A stretch of 46,922 nucleotides of DNA from an uncultured Eubacteriales bacterium. GTDB taxonomy: Bacteria; Bacillota; Clostridia; Christensenellales; Borkfalkiaceae. Both the position numbers and the translations under genes were made by a program. The notes beneath the pieces were generated by a model. The model was not told where the DNA came from, searched no databases, and saw only the letters and a list, made by a program, of their open reading frames with translations. The stretch lies in NCBI GenBank assembly GCA_958421945.1, contig CATZMZ010000011.1:1-46922 (forward strand), given 5' to 3'. Below are positions 27,291 through 34,181 of this stretch, one piece after another; the stretch's first letter is position 1, and the number at the start of each line of letters is the position of its first letter.

Positions 27291-27917
27291 ATGGAAAAAT
27301 TACTTTTTTTTGGCGATAGTATCACCGATGCTTCTCGAGACAAAACAGTACGTACAGTCCCTTCTGCTTTGGGATGTGGTTATGTTATTCAAATAGCGGG
27401 CGAATTGCTTTTAGAACCCAAAAAATATGAGATCGTTAATAACGGAATCAATGGAGACAGGATTGTTGATTTGTATGCAAGGATAAAAAGGGACGTTTGG
27501 AACTTAAATCCCGATGTTTTGACAATTTTAGTAGGGGTAAACGATGTTTCGCATGAGCTTCGCAATTTGAATGGAGTCAGCTTAGAAAGGTTTGAAAATA
27601 TATACAGGCTTTTATTAAAAGAAACAAAACAAAAATTGCCAAATACAAGAATAATTCTAATGGAACCGTTTGTTTTGCACGGTAGCGCAACAGACGATGT
27701 TTTTGATGAAATGGTGGCAATGGTAAAAGAATATGCCGGGGCAGTAAAAAAAATAGCTTGTGAGTTTGGTTTGGATTTTGTTTTACTTCAAGATGAATTT
27801 GATAAACTGTCGTTAGAATATGATAAAGGTGCTATTTTATTTGACGGCGTGCATCCAAATGTTGTCGGCTCAAAGATAATCGCAAAGAGATGGCTGGAGT
27901 GTTTTAAAAAACAGTAA
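27291..27917 (+). CDS. SGNH/GDSL-family hydrolase (probable carbohydrate esterase)
   Basis: All SGNH blocks are visible in 208 residues: block I GDSIT with nucleophile Ser10, block II Gly in NNGINGD, block III GVND, and block V DGVHPN with Asp185 and His188. There is no signal peptide, so it acts in the cytoplasm, most likely removing acetyl groups from imported sugars. AGGAG sits before the ATG. A 120-base gap separates it from the oxidoreductase, and it is the last intact gene of the sugar locus. Confidence 0.9.
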   Translation: MEKLLFFGDSITDASRDKTVRTVPSALGCGYVIQIAGELLLEPKKYEIVNNGINGDRIVDLYARIKRDVWNLNPDVLTILVGVNDVSHELRNLNGVSLERFENIYRLLLKETKQKLPNTRIILMEPFVLHGSATDDVFDEMVAMVKEYAGAVKKIACEFGLDFVLLQDEFDKLSLEYDKGAILFDGVHPNVVGSKIIAKRWLECFKKQ

Positions 27918-28104
27918 ATATAAAGCCTAAAAGGCGAAGCATTCCTCAAACCGTGCCTGCGCCGTTTACTGACCTATGTTTAAAAATATAAAGTAAATAA
28001 CGGCTTCAAGCCTTTGACGAAAAAGTGAACGTCGAGTAAATGGTCGCGTTGGGGTTGTAGCGTAGGAAATTGTTTAGAGTAAATATAACTTTTAAGGTGA
28101 TAGT
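27918..28104. other. Gene-free junction after the sugar locus
   Basis: No ORF or terminator is convincing. Composition starts to shift back toward higher G+C here, so the right boundary of the AT-rich locus probably falls between 27920 and 28220. A short GCCT/AGGC hairpin (about 27924-27934) is the only structure noted. Confidence 0.4.
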
Positions 28105-28227
28105 ATGAAATTTGATTTTGTTAATGAGTGGTGAATTGGTGATCTACTTTTTGATTTTTCGGTTACGATAGAAGGGGAAAACATTCCCTGTGAATATCAA
28201 TTAAAAGAAATAAGTAAACGAAAGTAG
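28105..28227 (+). pseudogene. Short broken ORF with in-frame TGA
   Basis: AAGGTG precedes ATG 28105. The frame reads MKFDFVNEW, meets TGA at 28132-28134, then continues for 30 codons (GDLLFDFSVTIEGENIPCEY) to TAG at 28225. It is probably the 5' end of a decayed gene. I do not recognise the product. Confidence 0.35.
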
Positions 28228-29690
28228 AGAACTGGGGGAATATAATCGTTAACGCCTTTCACGCGCAATTAGAAGACGTTGATATATCCGGAACGGGAAA
28301 GGTCCTTCTCGATGCGGTTAACGGGGTAAAAATAAGGGCTATCTATGCACAAAGCAAATCAATCAAGTTGCATGACAACGCAAACGTCGAAATCAACGGT
28401 TTCGAGAATGGAATGTGGTCGTCAAACGGTATCGATATAAAAAGCAGCAACGTAAAGATTTTTTCTACTCTTAAAAATGCATATGCGTTTGGTACAGGCG
28501 GGAACAAATTATTGATAAAGGACAGCGCGGTTACCGTTGACGTATATTCGGCCTTTGTGGCAGTTATAACACTTCGCTTGAATTGCAGATACTCGGCAAG
28601 TCAACGGTATACGTTCAAAGCGCAAATCCTGCTATGTGTGACAACCTCGGGAAAGGAGTCAGAAAGTATTTCGCATTGTCTGAAGGCGGAAGTATTACTT
28701 TAAGAGCGTTCAGCGATAAACATACAAAGTTTTGGGCAGAACTCGGAGAGGGAACAAATCTGGAAGTCGGAAAAAAACTCGGGCAGTCCGAAACAAATCC
28801 GACTTGGTTTGAATACGAGGCGTCGCAAGTATATAACTATATGACGCGCTTTGTTTACGGCGATACGTCAAAGGCTTCCGCTACGATAAACGACGTTATA
28901 ATAAAGGGACTTCGTGGCGAAGCAATGCCTGATACTGACGTGAAAATAACGCTTACGGGCGATACGTTCAAGGCGATTGCAAAGGACGCCGACGTCACAA
29001 TATGGTTCAGGAATATGCCGAAAGGACTTGTCGCAAAGGCGAAGGCTGACGTTGCGGCAGGTGCTGCCGAAATGACGATTACCATAAGCGGAACGCCTGA
29101 GGAAATAAACGAGAAAATAATATAGCTTGAACTACCCACGACCGCGTTTACCGCAACTAATTACGGTATGACGGCAGAGTTCAACTGCAATGCCAAGTAT
29201 GAAATTATTTCAAGCACACCCGTTCCCATTCCGACACCCGTATCGGGACTTGTTTACAACGGCGAATGGCAACAAGGCGTACCGGAAAACGAAGCGTACA
29301 TGATCACAAACGGACAGGGACGATCGGCGGGAAAGAAATTGCCCAGATAACACTTGAAAAAGGGGAAGAACTCACTCTCCCGACGGCAGAAAAAGACGGA
29401 AGAGTCTTTGCGGACTGGTATTATGAGGAGAGTTTTACGAGCGTTTGTCTGAAAAAAATAATCGCAGAAAAGTACGAAACGCTTTACGCCCGTTACGGTG
29501 CGATTTTAACTTTTGTAACCAACGGCGGTACGGAAATCGAGCCGCGAACCTACTTTGAGGGTGAAGAAATAGGAAGTCTTCCCGTGTCGTATAAAGACGG
29601 TTTTTCTTTCGACAGCTTATAAAGTCTACGGACTGGATATTCGCGTATTATTCGGACGTGTTGGGTGTTAAAGGAAACTTCGACAGATAA
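28218..29690 (+). pseudogene. Broken surface protein with InlB/Listeria-Bacteroides repeats
   Basis: Three frame segments of one former gene can be joined. The first (28218 to about 28560) has a repetitive beta pattern (VDISGTGKVLLDAVNG, NVEINGFENG, SNVKIFSTLKN). A frameshift near 28560 leads to the second (about 28560-29325), which has an in-frame TAG at 29123 and continues with PTTAFTATNYGMTAEFN. Another frameshift near 29325 leads to a repeat of the Flg_new/InlB type (GRVFADWYYEESF, AILTFVTNGGTEIEPR), which stops at 29620. No signal peptide remains. The original was a secreted or wall-bound protein, possibly a beta-helical glycan binder. G+C is higher than in the sugar locus. Confidence 0.75.
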
Positions 29691-29714
29691 AAATAATAAG
29701 CTTATTTAATAAAA

Positions 29715-29748
29715 GTCCCGTAATAAAAAAACGAGGTTAGTACGGGAC
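29715..29748 (+). repeat. 8-bp stem hairpin
   Basis: GTCCCGTA (29715-29722) pairs with TACGGGAC (29741-29748) around an 18-base loop, ahead of the terminator at 29765. No T-run follows it directly. Confidence 0.5.
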
Positions 29749-29764
29749 GGATTGAATATGTAAT

Positions 29765-29804
29765 AAAAACCCTCTTTCCGAGTTTTTTGGAAGGAGGTTT
29801 TTTT
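29765..29804 (+). terminator. Rho-independent terminator
   Basis: AAAAACCCTCTTTCC (29765-29779) pairs, with a small bulge, with GGAAGGAGG (29789-29797), and the right arm ends in seven T residues. It closes the broken surface-protein region. Confidence 0.65.
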
Positions 29805-30021
29805 ATGCGTTGGAATTATTTCTTCGCGCCGTCGCAAATTAAATGCGACGGATTTGTAGATAGCGGTTAGATAGGGATAAGGTTTTATGTAGAGTAAGCG
29901 GGAAATAAAAGAAAAATGAAAATAGAAATCATAATGCACATATATTGCAAAACAAAAAGCGATATAGGCGCATTTTTATATTTTTAAAAGTAAATAAAGC
30001 AAAGCGAATACGCGCGCCTCC

Positions 30022-30058
30022 GTTTTTGAGATTTGACTAAAAAACAAATTTCAAAAAC
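30022..30058 (+). promoter_or_regulatory. 14-bp hairpin just upstream of the sigma-like gene
   Basis: GTTTTTGAGATTTG (30022-30035) pairs with CAAATTTCAAAAAC (30045-30058) with a single G-T wobble. The right arm touches the AGGAG used by the gene at 30073. It could be an operator palindrome or an RNA element that controls access to the ribosome binding site. Upstream, 29805-30021 holds no gene that I can support. Confidence 0.5.
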
Positions 30059-30072
30059 AGGAGTAGAAAAAG

Positions 30073-30552
30073 GTGAAATACGCACCGAAAAAAGTATTCG
30101 TTTTAGAAAACGGAAATTACAAGGAGATAAAATATATCGAACTTAAAACGCTCGAACAAACTGACAAGGATTATGCGAATAAATATTTTCTTCCGTTACA
30201 CGGAATGCTTATGGAGGTAACGGAAGAAGAGTATAAGGCGTATTACAAAGATAAACGTCGACAAAAGTACATAGACGAAAGATCCCGTGAGAACGGTGAC
30301 GTTTCCTACGACGCTTTGGATTCGTCCGATATGCTTGGAGAAAGCGTTCTTGTTGACATTGAAACGAACGTAGAGGAGCAAGTTACAAATAAAATAATTT
30401 TGGAGCAACTACATAATGCTTTTCTTCTGCTTTCCGAGGAGGAACAGAATGTTATTACGGCAATTTTCAAAAATAATCTTACAGAACGAGAATTAGCCAA
30501 GAAGAAAGGCGTTTATCATAACGCTATACTATGCATACGAAGCCGAACGTGA
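30073..30552 (+). CDS. Sigma-70-like regulatory protein of the mobile element, C-terminally truncated
   Basis: The start is GTG 30073, with AGGAG upstream. The 159-residue product has the N-terminus typical of element-borne sigma-like proteins (KVFVLENGNYKEIKYIEL, then EEEYKAYYKDKRRQKY). A region-4 helix-turn-helix lies at the end (LLSEEEQNVITAIFKN, LTERELAKKKGVYHNAI). The frame then breaks into LCIRSRT and stops, so the last recognition-helix residues and C-terminal tail (about 15 residues) are missing. An alternative frame continues across the break, so a frameshift or deletion at about 30525 is likely. Such genes sit near MobV and recombinase genes in Clostridia elements. Confidence 0.7.
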   Translation: MKYAPKKVFVLENGNYKEIKYIELKTLEQTDKDYANKYFLPLHGMLMEVTEEEYKAYYKDKRRQKYIDERSRENGDVSYDALDSSDMLGESVLVDIETNVEEQVTNKIILEQLHNAFLLLSEEEQNVITAIFKNNLTERELAKKKGVYHNAILCIRSRT

Positions 30553-30638
30553 CTTTTTCGAAATGTTTTTTCGAATTCCTTTATAGTTGTGTTTTTCGGG
30601 ATATAATTTATTTCGGTTGTATTAGCCAAAAATTCATC

Positions 30639-30656
30639 GCTTTTTTTTAAAAAAGC
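30639..30656 (+). terminator. A/T-only hairpin after the sigma-like gene
   Basis: GCTTTTTTTTAAAAAAGC (30639-30656) is a near-perfect palindrome. It could act as a weak terminator in either direction, but it lacks a G+C-rich stem. Confidence 0.25.
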
Positions 30657-30660
30657 AAAG

Positions 30661-30785
30661 GCGGATAGCCGATAACTACGATAGCGCCGACTACATATCC
30701 TTTCCTAAACGCCCACCAAGATATTAGGGCTGTTCAAAAAGGAATGATTCCTTAATATGTAGTGCTGTCCGCTCTTCGTAGTTAT
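30661..30785. repeat. Three interleaved inverted-repeat pairs
   Basis: Pair A is GCGGATAGC (30661-30669) with GCTGTCCGC (30764-30772), one wobble. Pair B is ATAACTACGA (30672-30681) with TCGTAGTTAT (30776-30785), perfect. Pair C is ACTACATAT (30690-30698) with ATATGTAGT (30755-30763), perfect. The order A-B-C-C'-A'-B' means that A and B cross, so they form either alternative stems or a pseudoknot around the C stem. The 318-base gap 30553-30870 holds no gene. Candidate structured RNA or recombination site. Confidence 0.55.
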
Positions 30786-30870
30786 ACATTTATGTAACAC
30801 AACTCTCATTTGTAGGTTTACTGATGAGAGTTGTTGTTTTCGATAATTAACGATATACGACAGGTTTCAT

Positions 30871-31321
30871 ATGCTTGATGAAATGGCTGTAAATAAACTA
30901 TTTGCATGGGCAATGATGATTCGTGTGGATATGGATAATCTCGGAATGGATACGATTAACAATTATGCAGGAAAATATGAAAAAGCTCAATTTTACGCAA
31001 TTCTCTTTCAAGCATCGGAATTCCGTAGAGCATTGGTATCCGCAACACCCTTCGAAACAGTCGTTTATGGAATAGGATGACTTTGATCGGTTTGGGAATC
31101 TCTGCATCATACAACGCAATATCAATTCTAAGTTCTCAAATTTAAGCCCAGCGTCCAAAAAGAATACTTATGGACAAATGATAGAAAAAGGAAGTTTGAA
31201 GTTGCGGTTGATGAGTGCTCTGACAAAAGATGATGCCGAGTGGAGAAATAAGGCGTGTGAAGAACACGAGACGGAAATGTTGAATTTATTGAAAAATTCA
31301 TGCAATATGCCGACTATCCCA
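30871..31321 (+). pseudogene. Remnant of a DUF262/DUF1524-like (GmrSD-type) nuclease
   Basis: The first part (30871-31080) encodes 69 residues (VNKLFAWAMMIRVDMDNLG). After a TGA, another frame opens at 31076 and runs to TAA 31319-31321. It contains DRFGNLCIIQRNINSKFSN, then SLKLRLMSALT and WRNKACEEHE. The DxxGNL...N-S..SN pattern followed by a W...I/A..H/R tail resembles the C-terminal HNH (DUF1524) part of GmrSD-type modification-dependent restriction proteins. The two pieces would be parts of one deleted, frameshifted defence gene. The assignment rests on motif memory only. Confidence 0.4.
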
Positions 31322-31378
31322 TAATGGGGACAAGTAATGTGTTATAATTTATATACCAAAACAAAGGAGACAAATTTA

Positions 31379-31498
31379 ATGACAAAACAATGGCGTATTC
31401 GATATTACCTCAGTAAGGGTGCATACAAAACGGGGTACCCTGCATTTACTGAAACGGTAAATGGCGACCGTAATTTTGCCGTATTTGGCACAGAATAA
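31379..31498 (+). CDS. 39-residue protein of unknown function
   Basis: AAAGGAGA sits 8 bases before ATG 31379. The peptide (MTKQWRIRYYLSKGAYKTGY, ending FAVFGTE) is basic and aromatic at its front, like small ORFs carried upstream of relaxase genes. No domain is recognised, and an internal deletion is possible. Confidence 0.45.
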   Translation: MTKQWRIRYYLSKGAYKTGYPAFTETVNGDRNFAVFGTE

Positions 31499-31556
31499 AC
31501 TTAAAAATTCTCAATTTAAGTTTTATGATTTGACTGTATTATAAGGAGGTATGCAT

Positions 31557-31823
31557 ATGAGCACCATATCAAAGACAAGCAAGTATTGTTGCACTTGTCA
31601 GCATTTCGGCGGTAAGGCCATACTTTAAAGCAGTATCGTCGAATGCGAAAACAGTACACATATTTGTAAAATCAGCGGACGTGGAAATTGCGGACAATCG
31701 GCAATGAACTCCGCTTGCCCCAAATGGCAAGAAAGAAAAAAGGTGAATAATAAAATCAACGAGCGATTACGAAAAAATCTTAAATTCATTAAATGTCCAC
31801 GATTATGGACATTGGGAGCTTGA
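31557..31823 (+). pseudogene. Small Cys-rich protein gene with in-frame TAA
   Basis: AAGGAGGT is ideally spaced for ATG 31557. The frame encodes SKTSKYCCTCQHFGGKA, meets TAA at 31626-31628, and then continues in the same frame with further Cys residues (IVECENSTHICKISG, GNCGQS, ACPKWQ) to TGA at 31821-31823. Eight or more Cys residues across the stop suggest a former zinc-binding protein of about 88 residues. One base change would restore it. Confidence 0.6.
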
Positions 31824-31914
31824 CAAATTGAAAAAGAGATGCTAAAATAAAGTCAAATACAAACATATGTTTGATTTATATTTTAAGCGGGTATATATAA
31901 GATAGAAAGTTTTT

Positions 31915-32075
31915 ACTCGTCGGCTCATTTCCCTCTTATGGGTATGAGTCTTGCTACGAATAGGTCGTAGCGGAGAATTACTGTCGCTTTCCATAGGGTT
32001 GCCGTTATAAGAAATGTAATTACAGCGACAGGCATTTCAACCGTAAAAATGCGGTTTGGAGTGTGGGTTTTATTT
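31915..32075 (+). ncRNA. Candidate structured RNA upstream of the mobilization genes
   Basis: Successive stems are visible: GGCTCAT/ATGAGTC (31922-31928, 31944-31950), CTACGA/TCGTAG (31954-31959, 31965-31970), and CTGTCGCT/AGCGACAG (31981-31988, 32024-32031). A final region has two exclusive hairpins, GCATTT/AAATGC (32032-32052) or AACCG/CGGTT (32039-32056). No ORF crosses this region. Alternative stems are what a switch or attenuator would need. No known RNA family is recognised. Confidence 0.4.
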
Positions 32076-32123
32076 TTGTACAATTTTTTAAGTGCAACCT
32101 ACAATTTAATAAGCGGAACTAAT

Positions 32124-32179
32124 CCGCACGAAGAAGATTACCGTTTAACGGTTGATTGGCATTCGTGCGGACTTTTTTA
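32124..32179 (+). terminator. Terminator with an inner hairpin
   Basis: TCCGCACGAA (32124-32133) pairs perfectly with TTCGTGCGGA (32163-32172). An inner ACCGTTTAACGGT hairpin (32141-32153) sits in the loop, and TTTTTT follows at 32174. It separates the structured stretch from the mobilization region. Confidence 0.75.
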
Positions 32180-32386
32180 TTCTTAGACAAAAACAGGGAG
32201 ATTCGATTATGTAAGAAAAACAGAAAATTTAATACCGCGTTAAAACGCATTTCCAAGTCGGTGAAGAATTTCAGCGACTATTTTGTCGTCTTTTTGGAGG
32301 TGAGATAATGACGAGTTATAAACAACTACGTCCGCCATAAGCGGGCGCAACTTTGGAAGCAAACGGGAAGAAAAAGGAATACAGTT
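32180..32386. other. Gene debris ahead of oriT
   Basis: Only scraps are seen, for example GGAGGTGAGATA followed by an ATG frame of ten codons (MTSYKQLRPP, about 32308-32340). A good ribosome binding site in front of such a short peptide suggests a gene lost by deletion. Confidence 0.35.
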
Positions 32387-32496
32387 TGGGCAAAGTGTAG
32401 CCCACTATACTTTGCGCTGCAAAGAGTGGGCTGTTCGAGGCTGTATTTCCACTAAATATAATAGCGGCCGACACTCTCTTCTACACACTTTGCCCA
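32387..32496 (-). other. oriT of MobV type
   Basis: Read on the minus strand, 32415-32390 gives GCAAAGTATAGTGGG then CTACACTTTGC. This matches the MobV consensus AAGTATAGTGTG/TTATACTT of pMV158-like plasmids, with the nick expected after TAGTGGG. The core is a 10-bp inverted repeat with one mismatch. A second hairpin, AGCCCACT/AGTGGGCT (32400-32432), and a distal copy CTACACACTTTGCCCA (32481-32496) inverted to TGGGCAAAGTGTAG (32387-32400) add further structure. It lies directly upstream of the MobV relaxase gene, as expected. Confidence 0.75.
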
Positions 32497-32531
32497 GCAC
32501 CACTAAATCAAAATGAAAGGAGGAAACCACA

Positions 32532-33563
32532 ATATCATATTTAGTATGTCACATGGAAAAATATCATAAGCAAGACGTCGCCCCCATCGAACGCGAGAAC
32601 GAACGGGACGAGAATTATAAGTCGGACAATCCGCAGATAGACAGTTCAAAGACGAAAGACAATTATCATATGCACAACCCAGACGGGACGTACACCGAGT
32701 TCATCAATCGGAGAATAACCGAGTTAAACCTCTCTCCACGCAAAGACGCAGTCGTGATGAACTCTTTCGTCGTAGGCGCAGATAAAGCCTTCTTTGACGG
32801 ATTTTCTAAACTATCGCAATACAACTTCTTTTCGGACTGTACCAAGTTCTTTGAAGAAAGATACGGAACGGAAAACGTAATATCGGCAGTAATCCACATG
32901 GACGAATCCACGCCGCATATGCACCTGAATCTTGTGCCGATTACAAAGGACGGAAGATTGTGCAGTAAAGAATTATTCGATAAACAAAAACTACAACAGT
33001 TGCAAACGGACTTTTACAACGCGGTCGGAAAGAAGTACGGTTTACAACGTGGCAAAGAAGGAAGTCAGGCAAAGCACCTGTCCACGGCAGAGTTCAAGGC
33101 GAAGAAGATAATAGAACAAGCCGAAGCGATACGACAAGAAAATCAGGTTTATGCGGACGCACTCGCCGAGGCGAAAAGCGGAGATATTTCCCGTAAACGC
33201 GGACGTTTACAAGAACAGGTAATAGCTTTAACGGCGGAGAATAAAGACCTGACCAAACGGCTTGACCGCTCTATGGGCGAAACGCTAGAATATGCGAAGA
33301 AAGCGGAAACTTTGCAACGGGAAAAGGATAACGATTCTCATTATGCCCGCGTTGGAAAAACGCTTGCAAGAACCAATCCCACGGAATACAAGCGCATAAG
33401 CCAAGGCAAGCCGAAAACTATAGGTGCTTTCTTTGACTCCGTTCTATCTATGTTCACGTCGGACGTAACGATGCGGAACCCTCGGCTACAACAGATAGAA
33501 GCGGAACTCGAAGAAGAACGGAAAAAATACGAAAAGCACAACAAAAACAACAATTATAAGTAA
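32532..33563 (+). CDS. MobV/Pre-family relaxase with ATA at the native start
   Basis: The relaxase nicks oriT and carries the strand into the recipient. The catalytic metal motif is HMDESTPHMHLNLVPI, with the conserved early residues EKYHKQD and ERENERDENY. The C-terminal half is coiled-coil. Homology includes SYLVCH upstream of the first ATG (32553). The ideal ribosome binding site AGGAGG (32518-32523) is spaced 8 bases from ATA 32532, exactly where the family has ATG. ATG 32553 has no ribosome binding site. The gene is therefore either poorly translated from ATA or inactivated by an ATG-to-ATA change. Confidence 0.85.
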   Translation: MSYLVCHMEKYHKQDVAPIERENERDENYKSDNPQIDSSKTKDNYHMHNPDGTYTEFINRRITELNLSPRKDAVVMNSFVVGADKAFFDGFSKLSQYNFFSDCTKFFEERYGTENVISAVIHMDESTPHMHLNLVPITKDGRLCSKELFDKQKLQQLQTDFYNAVGKKYGLQRGKEGSQAKHLSTAEFKAKKIIEQAEAIRQENQVYADALAEAKSGDISRKRGRLQEQVIALTAENKDLTKRLDRSMGETLEYAKKAETLQREKDNDSHYARVGKTLARTNPTEYKRISQGKPKTIGAFFDSVLSMFTSDVTMRNPRLQQIEAELEEERKKYEKHNKNNNYK

Positions 33564-33666
33564 AAACTAAGGGCTATCTTCCCTCTGTTGCCCATCAGAG
33601 CTTGACTTTTTATCCGGAACAGGATAAAATATGTATCAATACGTTTTTTTTCGGAGGACAAGTTAA

Positions 33667-33897
33667 ATGGAACGGAAAGAAGATACGCCTGTACGCAAGA
33701 TGCGCAGGAAGTATGAAGAGAAGAATAAGGAAAAGAGAAAACAAGCAAGCGGAAATTTCGGCACGATGATACCGAGAGCGCTTTTTAATGAAATAAACGA
33801 ATTTCTCGAAGAAAACGACATAACCAAAGTCCGCCTCATCAAAGAGGGATACGAGGCTCTGAAGAAAAAGAAAGAAAACGGCACGTTAAATCAGTAG
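33667..33897 (+). CDS. Small RHH-like DNA-binding protein
   Basis: The 76-residue protein is very basic at the front (MRRKYEEKNKEKRKQ). It is followed by GTMIPRALFNEINEFLEEND and a helix ITKVRLIKEGYEAL, the strand-helix-helix pattern of ribbon-helix-helix mobilization or regulatory proteins. CGGAGG lies before the ATG. It sits between relaxase and recombinase, as accessory nicking or regulatory proteins do in such elements. Confidence 0.65.
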   Translation: MERKEDTPVRKMRRKYEEKNKEKRKQASGNFGTMIPRALFNEINEFLEENDITKVRLIKEGYEALKKKKENGTLNQ

Positions 33898-33956
33898 CCG
33901 TAATCTATTTCCTGCCGTTTTGCGTAATTGAAATTAATGATAAGGAGATTAAAATT

Positions 33957-34181
33957 ACGGAAAACACGGCTAAAAGACAAGAAAGCGATTATAACTACAG
34001 ATTAGAGTATCACCCCATCGGAGAGAAAACCTTTGTTGTGGTAGCGCGGGAACAACCCGGCGCAACGGATACTCCGCTCGATATTATGAAACGCCTGATA
34101 ACCCGCCAAAGCGAGCGGATACAATCGGGCGAATTAGTACGAACTCGCTGTTTGCCGCATAACGGAGGTAAACAATTATGA
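33957..34181 (+). CDS. Small mobile-element protein with ACG at the start position
   Basis: The frame encodes about 74 residues (TENTAKRQESDYNYRLEYHP, then GEKTFVVVAREQPG and MKRLITRQSERI) and ends with TGA overlapping the next ATG by ATGA. AAGGAG at 33942-33947 is 9 bases from ACG 33957 and 6 bases from ATT 33954; no ATG, GTG or TTG is available there. ATG-to-ACG mutation is the likely cause. Family position and coupling to the recombinase suggest an excision or regulatory accessory protein, but function is unknown. Confidence 0.55.
   Translation, partial: TENTAKRQESDYNYRLEYHPIGEKTFVVVAREQPGATDTPLDIMKRLITRQSERIQSGELVRTRCLPHNGGKQL

Noticed and set aside
29706..29939. Reverse-strand ORF across the terminator region
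   Set aside because: It runs through two hairpins, has no ribosome binding site and shows no recognisable protein pattern.
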